From: a virus
DNA length: 32,819 nucleotides
Virus record (IMG/VR): IMGVR_UViG_3300021091_000245
Coordinates: 1-32,819 of that record
Reading direction: 5' to 3' (one strand)
A program made the position numbers and the translations under genes. Positions 1 to 9,500 of the stretch are shown here, piece by piece. Each line of letters opens with the position of its first letter. Position 1 is the first letter of the stretch. The notes under the pieces were generated by a model. The model was not told where the DNA came from, did not search any database, and worked only from the letters and a program-made list of their open reading frames with translations.

Positions 1-340
1 ATGACATAACACCATTTACATCTGTCTTTAAGAAGTAATTTGCAGTAGGTGTTGCTGGAAGTGTGTAGGTAGTATTTGATGCTGAAGTATCTGGTGCTTT
101 CAGTGAGACACTACCGCCGCCACCAGCTCCAGTTTTTGCGTGTAGTTTTACTGATTGCCCAGTAGTTGAATTTTCTTTAACCCAGTAGCGAGCAGAACCA
201 AGAAATTTATTATTATTGGTTGTGCCGTCAAGTCCCAAATAAAAATTATATTCATCATTGACAAATGCTGGTTCACCTGCAGCTAATGCTGGGAGGTTTG
301 CTTGCGTACCTCTTTTAAACTTAATCGTTGGTGCCGCCAT
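1..340 (-). CDS. Tail fibre protein, MTD-like N-terminal domain (partial, 3' end outside window)
   Basis: This is the first 113 codons of a gene that runs off the left edge. It starts with MAAPTIKFKRGTQANLPAL and continues with GEPAFVNDEYNFYLGLDG. That pattern is typical of the N-terminal domain shared by the major tropism determinant and many cyanophage tail fibres, which anchors the fibre and leaves the missing C-terminus to bind the host. A Gly-rich stretch (GAGGGGS) follows near residue 72, then a Ser/Thr-rich segment. The ATG at 340 is chosen because the family motif begins at once. A late-promoter-like box (CATAAATA, 373-380) lies about 30 bases upstream. The domain assignment is from family knowledge; the role as a host-binding fibre is inferred. 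Confidence 0.8.
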   Translation of the reverse strand, partial: MAAPTIKFKRGTQANLPALAAGEPAFVNDEYNFYLGLDGTTNNNKFLGSARYWVKENSTTGQSVKLHAKTGAGGGGSVSLKAPDTSASNTTYTLPATPTANYFLKTDVNGVMS

Positions 341-372
341 TTAATGATTCCTATCTATACGATTTCTTTTAC

Positions 373-380
373 TATTTATG
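373..380 (-). promoter_or_regulatory. T4-type late promoter box (CATAAATA)
   Basis: On the minus strand this reads CATAAATA, one base from the T4 late consensus TATAAATA. It is 32 bases before the ATG of the tail fibre gene, in the only gap between that gene and its upstream neighbour. Position and sequence fit a late promoter, but no expression evidence is available. Confidence 0.5.
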
Positions 381-391
381 AATTAGAATAC

Positions 392-730
392 TTAAAATCC
401 ACCACCATCAACATCAATGAGATTATCAAGCTCGACATCCAATTCATCAATAAAGGATTGTGGTAATCCAGGAGATACTGGTTCTGTTGCAGCAGTAGCA
501 AGGACAACATCTGGATTGACAAATTTATATTTTTTCAAAGCAGCATCATAAACCATAACATAATTATTTGTAGTATTTCCTACTTTATCCAAAGCAGAGG
601 AATCTACATTTCCTAAATCTTCTAGTGACTGTGCCAAGAGTTGTGTAGTAGATAAACGGAGATTTGTTGCTGAAGTTAATTGAGCAGTAATGTTATTACC
701 ATATGCCATTTTTACGCGATACTCTGACAT
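392..730 (-). CDS. Small virion structural protein (cyanophage type, 112 aa)
   Basis: A 112-residue protein starting MSEYRVKMAYGNNI. A Thr/Ser/Leu-rich N-terminal half is followed by an NNYVMVYDAALKKYKFVNPD segment and a very acidic C-terminus ending in DVDGGGF. The 'vydaalkkykFVnPD...' segment and acidic Gly-Phe tail recall small structural proteins found beside tail-fibre genes in T4-like cyanophages; I cannot assign a T4 equivalent. Its ATG overlaps the stop codon of the preceding gene by one base (TAATG), which suggests translational coupling. It could be a fibre-attachment or collar protein. The gene is secure; the function is a guess from context. Confidence 0.7.
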   Translation of the reverse strand: MSEYRVKMAYGNNITAQLTSATNLRLSTTQLLAQSLEDLGNVDSSALDKVGNTTNNYVMVYDAALKKYKFVNPDVVLATAATEPVSPGLPQSFIDELDVELDNLIDVDGGGF

Positions 731-1062
731 TAAGTAACTCCTGGTGATACAGTTACGATTCCTTCTGCTACTCTAGTTTTTACACCACCGCCAGATGTAA
801 TCACTAAATCATAAACATAACGTCCAGGTTTTAGAATTTTTGTGGCGAAATTACTCATAGACAATTTCAGTTTTCCATCAGCTCTATCGATAAAAGAAAT
901 GCCAAAATTATTATATGATGAAGAAGTATAAGTTTTTCTAATCTTTGCTTCTGCGGTATACCCAGTCAAATTCAACGGAAGATTATTAGCAGATGTCACA
1001 GTGAATTGTGCTTCAAAATCTGCTCCTTGCTCAACAACTAAATTTACAGGTATGGCTGCCAT
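730..1062 (-). CDS. Small beta-rich virion structural protein (110 aa)
   Basis: A 110-residue protein starting MAAIPVNLVVEQGADFEAQF, containing LPLNLTGYTAEAKIRKTYTS and a GRYVYDLVITSGGG strand near the end. The 'qGadf...nltGYtaeakIRk...G.Y.Ydl.i' pattern is a common small phage structural fold, probably an immunoglobulin-like beta sandwich as seen in receptor-binding-protein adaptors. It is followed directly by the 112-residue gene with a one-base overlap. Upstream lie a terminator hairpin and a TATAAATA box (1091-1098), so it probably heads a late unit with the 112-residue gene. The structural role is inferred from fold pattern and neighbours. Confidence 0.7.
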   Translation of the reverse strand: MAAIPVNLVVEQGADFEAQFTVTSANNLPLNLTGYTAEAKIRKTYTSSSYNNFGISFIDRADGKLKLSMSNFATKILKPGRYVYDLVITSGGGVKTRVAEGIVTVSPGVT

Positions 1063-1070
1063 TACTACCT

Positions 1071-1107
1071 ACAAAAAACCCTTCGTATAGTATTTATACG
1101 AAGGGTT
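1071..1107 (-). terminator. Intrinsic terminator after the coiled-coil gene
   Basis: A perfect 13-bp inverted repeat, AACCCTTCGTATA (1077-1089) and TATACGAAGGGTT (1095-1107), with a five-base loop. On the minus strand it is followed by TTTTTTGT. It lies just after the stop codon at 1113. Hairpin plus T-tract is the standard rho-independent form. Confidence 0.85.
1091..1098 (-). promoter_or_regulatory. T4-type late promoter box (TATAAATA) inside the terminator hairpin
   Basis: The minus strand reads TATAAATA exactly, 28 bases before the ATG at 1062. The box spans the loop and part of one arm of the 1077-1107 hairpin, so the same bases may end one transcript and start the next. Confidence 0.6.
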
Positions 1108-1112
1108 AAAAA

Positions 1113-1319
1113 TCATTCTTCAGTTGTAGTTTCTTCTTCAGATAACTCTCCTAAATCTTGCGATTCGGATTTTTCAAGTAATTCTAGAGTTTCTAAACCA
1201 CCCTGAAGTTTTAGTTTATATTCTTGAGCTTTTGTCAATTCTGCTTGAATTTGACCAATCTTTTCATCAATTTCTTTGAGTTGATTGTGAAAATTTTCTT
1301 TCAGTCCAGACGTGTCCAT
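1113..1319 (-). CDS. Coiled-coil small protein (68 aa)
   Basis: A 68-residue protein that is almost wholly helical in character. Heptad-like Leu/Ile spacing runs from residue 6 to 50 (LKENFHNQLKEIDEKIGQIQ...), and an acidic tail ends EEETTTEE. It has no signal peptide or enzymatic motif. Small coiled-coil proteins of this kind lie among the fibre genes of T4-like cyanophages and may be trimerisation or chaperone-like factors, but I cannot name it. It stands alone between the fibre gene and a strong terminator, with its own candidate promoter at 1343-1353. Confidence 0.7.
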   Translation of the reverse strand: MDTSGLKENFHNQLKEIDEKIGQIQAELTKAQEYKLKLQGGLETLELLEKSESQDLGELSEEETTTEE

Positions 1320-1342
1320 AAATCCTTAATAACAACACAGTA

Positions 1343-1353
1343 TATTTATTATA
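1343..1353 (-). promoter_or_regulatory. Overlapping extended -10 (TGCTATAAT) and late-like box (AATAAATA)
   Basis: The minus strand reads TGCTATAATAAATA. TATAAT (1348-1353) has the TGn extension of an extended -10 promoter, and AATAAATA (1343-1350) differs by one base from the T4 late box. Both would serve the coiled-coil gene starting at 1319. The TTGACA just upstream is only 7 bp from TATAAT, too close to be its -35. Confidence 0.5.
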
Positions 1354-1362
1354 GCATACTTG

Positions 1363-4300
1363 TCAACTGGTCACGTAATTTTTTTGAATAATTAATCTGT
1401 TTAAATAATCATCTCCATCAAATGCTGGAGTATATCGAAGTCTTACTTGACCTGATTGAATATCCGCACTGAAAGATCCTAAAAGGCGATTATTATAAAG
1501 AGTTGAATATTCAGATAAGTAAACATCTGTGCCATCTTGCAATAATAATATCTCAGTTGAGTGAATATAATTATTAACAGTATTTTTCATTTGAATTACA
1601 TATTTTACTGTGTTAACAGCAGATGCGCCAAACTGATCAATAGTAATAGTTGCTGAGCTAGTGGAATCAATTACTTCCAGATTGTCAGGTATCTTGACAA
1701 TCTTAATTACGCCAAAGTTAGTGGAATCAATACCTGACTGATAATATAAGAAAGATGGGGCATTTTGTGGTACTGTAAATCTAACAATTGTGTTGGATAC
1801 ATTGCCATTTCCTAAGACACCTGTAGTATATAAATTTGCTCCAATAGCACCTGGGGAAGTTACAATATTAAAGGGATGTCCTGTAACAGTTCCTAATTTA
1901 AATACATATTCTTTGCCAGGTACTAGTTGTAAATCTGGCAATACACCTAAATCTTGAGAAATATTTTCATCAACAAAAGAATACTTATTATTAACTACGG
2001 AAACTTGAAAAGTTGGAACACCAGCAACACCGATTCCAATTTCAATTTCTTCTGGGTTTGCTGCTAATGCACCATTATTTCCCAAAAGAGTCTTTGGTCT
2101 GATATTTTGAATTTTGCCAAGAGTAATTCCCTTGTCTCTTATAGAAACTACGCTCTGTGTGTTAATATCAAAGGTGTCATATCTGAATCTAGATACACCC
2201 AAACTACTAGATCCACTATTTTGTCCAGATGAATAAGCAGCTGCAGATACATCTAATTCCAAATAACCGCTATCATAAATTTCACCTAGAGTTGCAGTGC
2301 CAGTGCTTAAGAAACTTCCTGGGTTGGTAGTTTTATCTACAGTGAACGTATCAGTGTCAACAACTGTGACTTGATAAGTACCGTTATAGGTATCAGGATT
2401 TACGGATTCAATCTCCACATAATTGTCATTATTAAATAAATGTGGAGTTGTTGTATTGAAAGTAATTTTATTTGTAGAAGCACTCCAAGAAGCAGATGCA
2501 ATATTTACAGGGTTGCTAATTTTCTTGAGTATTTCTCTCGTGCCACCTACTGTTATTGCTGAGTTAACAGGTGGTAAAATACCTTTCACTACAGGAGTAT
2601 ACTTACTAATACCGTTTAGATAAGTATCATCATTTGGAATTCCTGTACCCAGTCTATTTGGAGAAACAATTCCAGATACAATTGCTGCAGCATCAATCTG
2701 ATTTAATGATAATAACTCCCAGTTATCCGTATCTGTAGCAGGTAATTGACTTAATATCCAAGTTTGTAAAACAGTATTTGAATCTCCATCTTCCTCATTC
2801 TTCTGGATAACAATATCCCCAGGCTTAACTGGATTGCCAATAAATGATAAAAGTGCTCCAGAAGTTAATGCTGGTAAAGATTGGTCTACAGTAATAGTGT
2901 TAGTCGAGATGTCAATACCACCAATAGTAATTCTAGTATTTGCTGGAATATCTTGTCCTGTAACAAGTAGTCCATCAAATAGTCCAGAAACATTATTTAA
3001 AGTAATTGTTGAAGTTGTATTACTAATAATAGACTTATTAGATACTGGAATATATTCTTGTAATCTATCTAACTCATCCTCAACAGTATATACAACGAAC
3101 TGTTGAGATTGAGGTAGTTGCGATACATTAATTTTTCCTGTTGCATCTAATTGTACAATCAAACCAGGAATACTAGCCGTGCCTTTGTTTAATCCTACAA
3201 AGTTTCCTAATACTGAAGATTTATTAATATACTCTCTTACTGCTTTTTGGGTAGGTAATACAGTGTGCTCAGCACCAACAGACCCACCCAAAGTATCATC
3301 TGGGGAAAATTTGAATATAGGTACACCAGGAGATCCTTTTAACTGCAACGAATCTAATATACCTAGAGCAACTGAACCATTGAATGTTACTTTACCGCTA
3401 CGTAAGTTTACGTTGAAAAATGGACCTACGCTAAAGTTTCCACTTTGGTCTGTAGCACTAACATAACACTTACCAGAATTTACTTCGACACTCTGCGCTG
3501 CTGAAACTGTTACACCACCGTTTTGTGGAAAAGCAGTGTAATTAATACCAGATCCAACATATTCAAATGTATGACCAGAGCTATTGACAGTTGATGGCGA
3601 ATACAGACGTATCGCCGCATTATTGGCAATAGCAGCAACTTGTTGATTAGTTAATGGGAAATTGGTAGTGAAAATAGCATTATTTGAATTATAATCAATT
3701 ACTTCACCGACTACATGCTCATTTCCATTCAAGTCTAAACCCAAACCAGGCACTTTAATAATGAAGTTTGATATAGGTGGGGCTTGGAATCCAGATACAA
3801 CAAATTGCGTGAATACAGAACCAGTTGCAATCGTTATTGATCCTGTAGAAGATCCTGGACTGTTTACATAATCCGAATCCCAGGGAATGTCTAGTAATAC
3901 AGAAATTTTATTATTTTGGAAATCTACTGTATCTACTACTATTCCACTGCCATTAATTGTAGGAGTTGAAATATGGTCAATAATAGTTACCGCTTGTCCT
4001 CTTTCAAACTTTGAAATATCGACAATAGAAACTTCGATAGTTGCTCTTACTTTAGTGCCACCAGCAGCAGATGAAAAAACAGTGCCGATGATATCACTTG
4101 GTAACTGGTTAATATCTGTTTTTGTGACATTAGTTACAGATGAAACTTGACCACCCGAGAATATAGGGAGAACTTTATTGGAATAACCAACTGCTTTTAA
4201 ACCTTCATTACCAAAGTTTGTTGCTGAGTTTGTAATTGAAGCATAACCACCAGACTCACAAAGAACACCAACCAATTCAAAAACTTGGAAAACTGATACC

Positions 4301-6300
4301 AATTGTGTATAGGCATCATTCTTCATGTGGAATCCAATTGACCCAAATACAACTTGTGTAAATGCGTCAACAACCATCGACTCTAATGGGCTGTTGCCTT
4401 CTAATTGATTACCATCTGCTAGTAATCCACCAGCTCTAGTTTTATCTGCATCATACTGAAGAGTCAGTGGATTAAATACTGCTCTACCTAATTTTGAAAT
4501 ACATGAGCAGTTTTGTGTATATGGTGATAAGAAGATTCTTTCTTTTGGTGGAATAATTTTATATAAAGCCGATAATTTACCTTGTCCCGTCGGAACTGCT
4601 TCTGATAAAGTTAACTGGTCGTCAGAATCGACAGATAAAACAGTATACTCGTTACCAGATATATTAATTCTCCATCCTGGTTGGATTTCTAGAGTGAAAC
4701 GTGTGGAAATGTTACCATTAACTACTGGACTGTTTTGTAGTAAATTTACTCTTCCTTTTCCTACTATTCCTGACTGTTCTGGATAAGCAACTGCGTATCT
4801 CCAAGTAAATGCACTTTGCGATACTACTGCTCCTGTTATATGCTTAGAAGCAGTCGTTGGCTCATCAGTAATAGGATCTGATTGTCCTCTTGCAACTAAG
4901 AATTGTCCAGTCGATTCATTAAAACTAACAATCTTCATCCACTCTTGGTCTACAAGGATATACCCAGGACCAGCAGCGTATTGTGGCACATCTTCACCTT
5001 GAATAATATCAATTACGATGGCAACTAAAGAATCAATACTATCTTGGACTTTACTACATTCTGGATATCCAGAAACATCTAAGGTTACATCATCATAACC
5101 AGCTTCAGTAAAACCAGCTGGCACAGTTAATATTTTTTGTTTGGCGTGATATGCTGCTCTTTCAAATGAATAAATTAATTCTACTTCTTCACCTACAACA
5201 GCTGCGATTAAATCTCCATTCCCATCTTTATATGCTAATCCATTCTTAATCGATTTCACATTTCCGCCACTTCTCAAATCTGCAACTATGCCATCTACGA
5301 TAAATCCAATATCTCTTCTACACGTCACTTCATCATAATCTGGATTAGTGAGTAAATCTGGAAATTCTGCAACTAAATCGTCAATAGATAAATCAATAAT
5401 ATCATCTTTTTGATATTCAATTAAATTAGCGCCATCTAAGTAAATATCATCTACCCTGCTTAAAGTGTGCCCTGGAAGGACACGGAACGAAGTATCAACA
5501 GCAGATAGAGTACGATTATCGGAAATCTCTGTTTCTAAAAATCCTTTTCCTCCGAGGAAATTATCCTCAAAAACCATATAGTTAATATAACAACCAGATG
5601 TAACCCAAAAAATATCTCTTCCTTCATTTTTGGGAATTACAATCGTTTCGCGTAAGTTATCACCTACAATAGAAGTTCCCTTTGGTAGATAAATTGGATT
5701 ATCTTCGTAATACGTGCCAGTAGAAACTCTAATGGTAGTGTTACCATCTAATGATGCTGCAGCAACAGCAGCTGCTTTAATAGTTTTGAATGCTTTTGAT
5801 GGACTGGCGCCAGATTTTGTATCACTTCCATCTGGTTTTACATACAAAACGTTTACATAATCAGCATCACCCAAAGAAGTTGGAAGACCCCATCCCTGAG
5901 CAGTTTTTGGACCATATAATTCTTTTGTAGTGCTATTGAAATAGTAATCGTTTAATTTTCCTTGATTACTTAATGGTGCAACTACACCCGATAAAATTTG
6001 CTCTGATATCGAAATAGTAGTAGATGGCCAAGACCCACTAGTTTTTGGTCCATACAACTCCTTAGTAACAGTATCTAAATAAAAATCACCATTTGCTCCA
6101 TCTGCAGATGTTGGTGGCAAAGTGCCACTAAGCAAAGAACCGCCATCATCACCAGCAATAGAGATTTGATTGATAGCAGCTACTAAATTAGGAAGACCAC
6201 TAGCAAGTTGGCTAATGTCACCTACATCCGTTGCAAGAGAATTAATCTCTTGTCTTTGCTGTTCAAAGGTATAACTTTTGGGTACGTTTCTAAGTGCCAT
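1363..6300 (-). CDS. Large fibre-like virion structural protein (1645 aa)
   Basis: The N-terminus has FEQQRQEIN (residues 12-20), typical of large cyanophage tail-fibre or baseplate-periphery proteins. Two copies of a 'FYldt.TKELYGPKt..GW' repeat follow at about 71-91 and 117-137. Residues 150-250 (YVKPDGSDTKSGASPSKAFK, then GTYYEDNPIYLPKGTSIVGD) look like the start of a right-handed beta-helix of the DUF1565 kind. Near 465-485 there is an 'iLvdqEwmkiv' turn motif, and around residue 1245 a 'HLF..nyVeIesV.pdtYNGtYqVT' module. The C-terminal 170 residues include VPGKEYVFKLGTVTGHPFNI, which recalls a cupredoxin-like domain. The ATG overlaps the previous stop codon by one base (TAATG). Host contact or carbohydrate binding is likely but inferred. 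Confidence 0.8.
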   Translation of the reverse strand: MALRNVPKSYTFEQQRQEINSLATDVGDISQLASGLPNLVAAINQISIAGDDGGSLLSGTLPPTSADGANGDFYLDTVTKELYGPKTSGSWPSTTISISEQILSGVVAPLSNQGKLNDYYFNSTTKELYGPKTAQGWGLPTSLGDADYVNVLYVKPDGSDTKSGASPSKAFKTIKAAAVAAASLDGNTTIRVSTGTYYEDNPIYLPKGTSIVGDNLRETIVIPKNEGRDIFWVTSGCYINYMVFEDNFLGGKGFLETEISDNRTLSAVDTSFRVLPGHTLSRVDDIYLDGANLIEYQKDDIIDLSIDDLVAEFPDLLTNPDYDEVTCRRDIGFIVDGIVADLRSGGNVKSIKNGLAYKDGNGDLIAAVVGEEVELIYSFERAAYHAKQKILTVPAGFTEAGYDDVTLDVSGYPECSKVQDSIDSLVAIVIDIIQGEDVPQYAAGPGYILVDQEWMKIVSFNESTGQFLVARGQSDPITDEPTTASKHITGAVVSQSAFTWRYAVAYPEQSGIVGKGRVNLLQNSPVVNGNISTRFTLEIQPGWRINISGNEYTVLSVDSDDQLTLSEAVPTGQGKLSALYKIIPPKERIFLSPYTQNCSCISKLGRAVFNPLTLQYDADKTRAGGLLADGNQLEGNSPLESMVVDAFTQVVFGSIGFHMKNDAYTQLVSVFQVFELVGVLCESGGYASITNSATNFGNEGLKAVGYSNKVLPIFSGGQVSSVTNVTKTDINQLPSDIIGTVFSSAAGGTKVRATIEVSIVDISKFERGQAVTIIDHISTPTINGSGIVVDTVDFQNNKISVLLDIPWDSDYVNSPGSSTGSITIATGSVFTQFVVSGFQAPPISNFIIKVPGLGLDLNGNEHVVGEVIDYNSNNAIFTTNFPLTNQQVAAIANNAAIRLYSPSTVNSSGHTFEYVGSGINYTAFPQNGGVTVSAAQSVEVNSGKCYVSATDQSGNFSVGPFFNVNLRSGKVTFNGSVALGILDSLQLKGSPGVPIFKFSPDDTLGGSVGAEHTVLPTQKAVREYINKSSVLGNFVGLNKGTASIPGLIVQLDATGKINVSQLPQSQQFVVYTVEDELDRLQEYIPVSNKSIISNTTSTITLNNVSGLFDGLLVTGQDIPANTRITIGGIDISTNTITVDQSLPALTSGALLSFIGNPVKPGDIVIQKNEEDGDSNTVLQTWILSQLPATDTDNWELLSLNQIDAAAIVSGIVSPNRLGTGIPNDDTYLNGISKYTPVVKGILPPVNSAITVGGTREILKKISNPVNIASASWSASTNKITFNTTTPHLFNNDNYVEIESVNPDTYNGTYQVTVVDTDTFTVDKTTNPGSFLSTGTATLGEIYDSGYLELDVSAAAYSSGQNSGSSSLGVSRFRYDTFDINTQSVVSIRDKGITLGKIQNIRPKTLLGNNGALAANPEEIEIGIGVAGVPTFQVSVVNNKYSFVDENISQDLGVLPDLQLVPGKEYVFKLGTVTGHPFNIVTSPGAIGANLYTTGVLGNGNVSNTIVRFTVPQNAPSFLYYQSGIDSTNFGVIKIVKIPDNLEVIDSTSSATITIDQFGASAVNTVKYVIQMKNTVNNYIHSTEILLLQDGTDVYLSEYSTLYNNRLLGSFSADIQSGQVRLRYTPAFDGDDYLNRLIIQKNYVTS

Positions 6301-6509
6301 TACTTACCAGCTATTTCTCGTAAAAGATTTTTTATTTCTGACAATTCACCCTTTAAAATTTCTACATCACTTTGGAGATTTTTAATAATATCTCCAGCGG
6401 ATTTAGATTTTCTGGTGTTTTCAAGTAAACTTTTATCTGTATTTATTATAGCACCAGACACGTTATCACGATATAAATTATCATGACCATATACTTTAGA
6501 ATAATTCAT
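6300..6509 (-). CDS. Small conserved cyanophage structural protein (69 aa)
   Basis: Starts MNYSKVYGHDNLYRDNVSGA, then INTDKSLLENTRKSK, and ends in a coiled-coil segment (LQSDVEILKGELSEIKNLL). The 'YSKV.gHdNLYRD..tGAIIN' opening is one I associate with a small protein found among structural genes in T4-like cyanophages; its role is not known to me. I chose the ATG at 6509, which overlaps the TGA of the upstream gene (TGATG). A TTG three bases earlier would add one residue. The coiled-coil tail suggests an assembly or fibre-attachment role next to the two giant proteins that flank it. Confidence 0.7.
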   Translation of the reverse strand: MNYSKVYGHDNLYRDNVSGAIINTDKSLLENTRKSKSAGDIIKNLQSDVEILKGELSEIKNLLREIAGK

Positions 6510-9500
6510 CAATATGCAGCTACAATTCTAGCATCTTGAATTTTGGGGACATAGCAAGGATTTGATGCCTTCATTACAATTTTTACAGCAAAAGAAGAAA
6601 ATTCACTAAGATTTGCAACACTATACTTATGCTCTTTGTATGAAGATTGTGATTCAAATAATCCAGAAATAGCAGCGTCATTCGTTGGCACTACTTCAAT
6701 ATCTGGCAATCCATTTTCATTAAATGCAATCCATTCAATATCATCAAAAATATTTTGGGAATTTACAGGTTTTACTTTATAATAAACCTCAACATCATTT
6801 GCTTCTGCCATATTGGCAGTTAATCTAACTTCAATCGTTGTGGCAGAATTTGCTAATGTAATTTCCTTTGTTACATATTTTGATAAAGAAGTGCTATTTT
6901 TTGAATTGATATCTGATGTGTAAATTACACCATTAGTATATCCTATAGAAGATACTTCAATAAATCCTGGCACAGATTCATTTGTATCTGTAGAATCGGA
7001 TGGAGAAATTTTTTGGTGCCATAATTTGTCTCCCACTCTAATAATATCACTTTGTTGATTTACTCCATCGTTAGAAGAATTTCTGGCAAAAATTCCAGTA
7101 GCAGGCGATGTGTAGTCTTCATTTATTGGTGATTTTTCTTCTAATACTACTAACTGCTTAAGTTTATTGTCCCAGGAAATAATCTTACCATAAATTTTAT
7201 TAGAGAATCTGTCAATTAAATTTTCTTGATAAACCTCAACATCAGTATCAATGGTGAATGAAGAAATTACTTCTGTTAAACCATTTGGTGAAACTGCAAC
7301 TCCATCAAAATTTTGCACTCCAAATTCCAGTTCTTCACCAGATAAAAATATGCTACTATTTTTAACTTTAGCATAAACTAAAGATCCAACAACTTTAATA
7401 ATTTCCGCTCTACATTTTGAAGTTGACCCAACAACACTTTGATTGGTTGTTGGTAAAATGGGATCACCGCCGCTATTTGTTGGTAAATTTGTTACGTTAA
7501 ATTTGTATATTGGATAAAATGATAATAATTTATATCTTCTGCCAAATCTTGCTCCATCACCTCTTGGTTTATCAATTTGAGTAGATATTACCTTGACTGA
7601 AGAAGATCTTAAATCAATTACAGGAGATAAATTATCAACAGAAGTACTAAAGTTGAATCTATAAATCAACGACTCATCTATTTCATTTTTAATTTCGTTG
7701 AATTCTGAAGCTATAACTTTTTGGTTAATAAAAAAGTGTTCCTCATTTAAGAATGTAGTTTCATAATCATTGCTCTGTTGATATGAAACATAATTTTCTC
7801 CAGAAGAATCTGTTGGAATAACATCTGTAGTTTTTATCTCTACATTAAATGGTGTTTGACTAAACGACAAATATGAAATTTGTGGATATAATTTCTCATA
7901 CTTTCTATTGTATGATGCTAAAACTTTTGCCCCGCCGCCAAATGTAGAAGATCCAGCTCCAAATAAAGATGTGATATTATATGAATTTAAACCAGAATTT
8001 GTAACTTGGAATAAATTAGTATTGAAATAATCACCTTCAATACCACCAACATCAGAGACTTGTTTGAATGTTACATAAGATTTGCCAGAATCTTCAAAAC
8101 CGTTATTCTTGTGAGTTACATTTATAATTCTGTTGTTATTTTTAAATAAAGGAGAATCTGCTGCATCATTAGCAGATGAATCAGTTTGTATTGGATTAAT
8201 ATTCAATAACTCATAACCTAAATCTTCATTAGTTAGTCTAACTTTTGCTTGGGTATTTGTGACAAAATTTGCTCGATACATAATAAACTTAATATCCTGA
8301 CTCAAATCTTCAGTCCAGGAATCTACGTTTTGTGACCTGTAAACTGAACCAAGTAAAGGTTGTTGAGTAATAACTTGAGAAGTTGAAATATCAGTTTCTC
8401 CCAGTCTAGAAGACCACAATCTGTAATCAATAGAATCAGTTTCTACAGATAGAGTATAATCAGTATTGTTCTGTAAATAAACAGGATGCTCAAAAGTAAA
8501 TCTAGATGGAGAAACAGAATTCAATACCTGACCGTCATTAGGATCAACTGAGACACCCATTCTAACTGCAGGAGTATCAATTTCTAAAACAGGTTCGATT
8601 ACAGCTTCTCTGCTAATAGAACCATTTGGTCTTAAAATAATTGATGGGGGATCGGTATATCCAGATCCTTCAAGAAGCATCTCGGTATTAAATACTTCTC
8701 CATTAGATATATAAACGTTTGCAATAGCATTACTGCCTCCAGGTAACTGAGGGCTTTGGATGATTAGAGTTGCAGAATCATATCCTTCGCCATAATCAAT
8801 AACTTTCAGAGCAACAATTCTTCCAGAATCTTTCGCAATAGTTACTGTTAAATCACTATTGTTTAAAACATTGAAACGCAATAAAGATGGAATATTTAGA
8901 TTTTCGTTTTGCTCAAAAGAATTGCCTGTAATACTAGTGTAATTGGACAAAACTAAAGTATAAACTTGATCACTTGAAAGTGTTACAGTATTTTGTAGAG
9001 AAGGTATTAAAGCATTTGAGTTTTGGTCAATTACAGATTTAATAACACCTTTTACTCCAGAATTAAATCCAGAAATAGTTTCTCCAATAGTTAGAGAAAG
9101 ATTTCCACTTGTGTAAATTCTTAAATAGGTATCACTAGACTTAACTACTTCTGTACCAGGAATAATATAGTTTCCAGGTACACTAGAATTAGTATCTGTT
9201 AAATAAACTCTAATCGGTAAAGTCTCGCTCTTCTTAGAGAAGAATAAATCAATACCTGTAACAAATACACCACCCTCCATATTTTCCACGCGGAAAGTCT
9301 GGGATAGTGGACTTGGTTTTGCTTGAGTAGACGCATTATCAATAAACTGAATACCTTCCGAAGATTTTAAGAATGCTGGAATAGTAGAGATAATAGATGC
9401 TGGTTGATTTGGGAAAATACCAGTGCAATAATACTTACACTCAGCAAAACTATCTACTGAATTATCATTTTTATCCTCTTCACTTGTGGTGAAACGGATA

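Noticed and set aside
1360-1368. TTGACA upstream of TATAAT as a sigma70 -35 box
   Set aside because: Only 7 bp separate it from TATAAT (1348-1353), too short for a -35/-10 pair. The extended -10 or late box is more likely.
2423-4150. Plus-strand open frames opposite the 1645-residue gene
   Set aside because: These are antisense to a clear structural gene. Their hydrophobic look follows from the complement of Thr/Asn/Asp-rich codons.
6440-6447. AATAAATA late-like box inside the 69-residue gene
   Set aside because: It is within coding sequence and about 140 bases from the next ATG, so chance occurrence in AT-rich DNA is likely.
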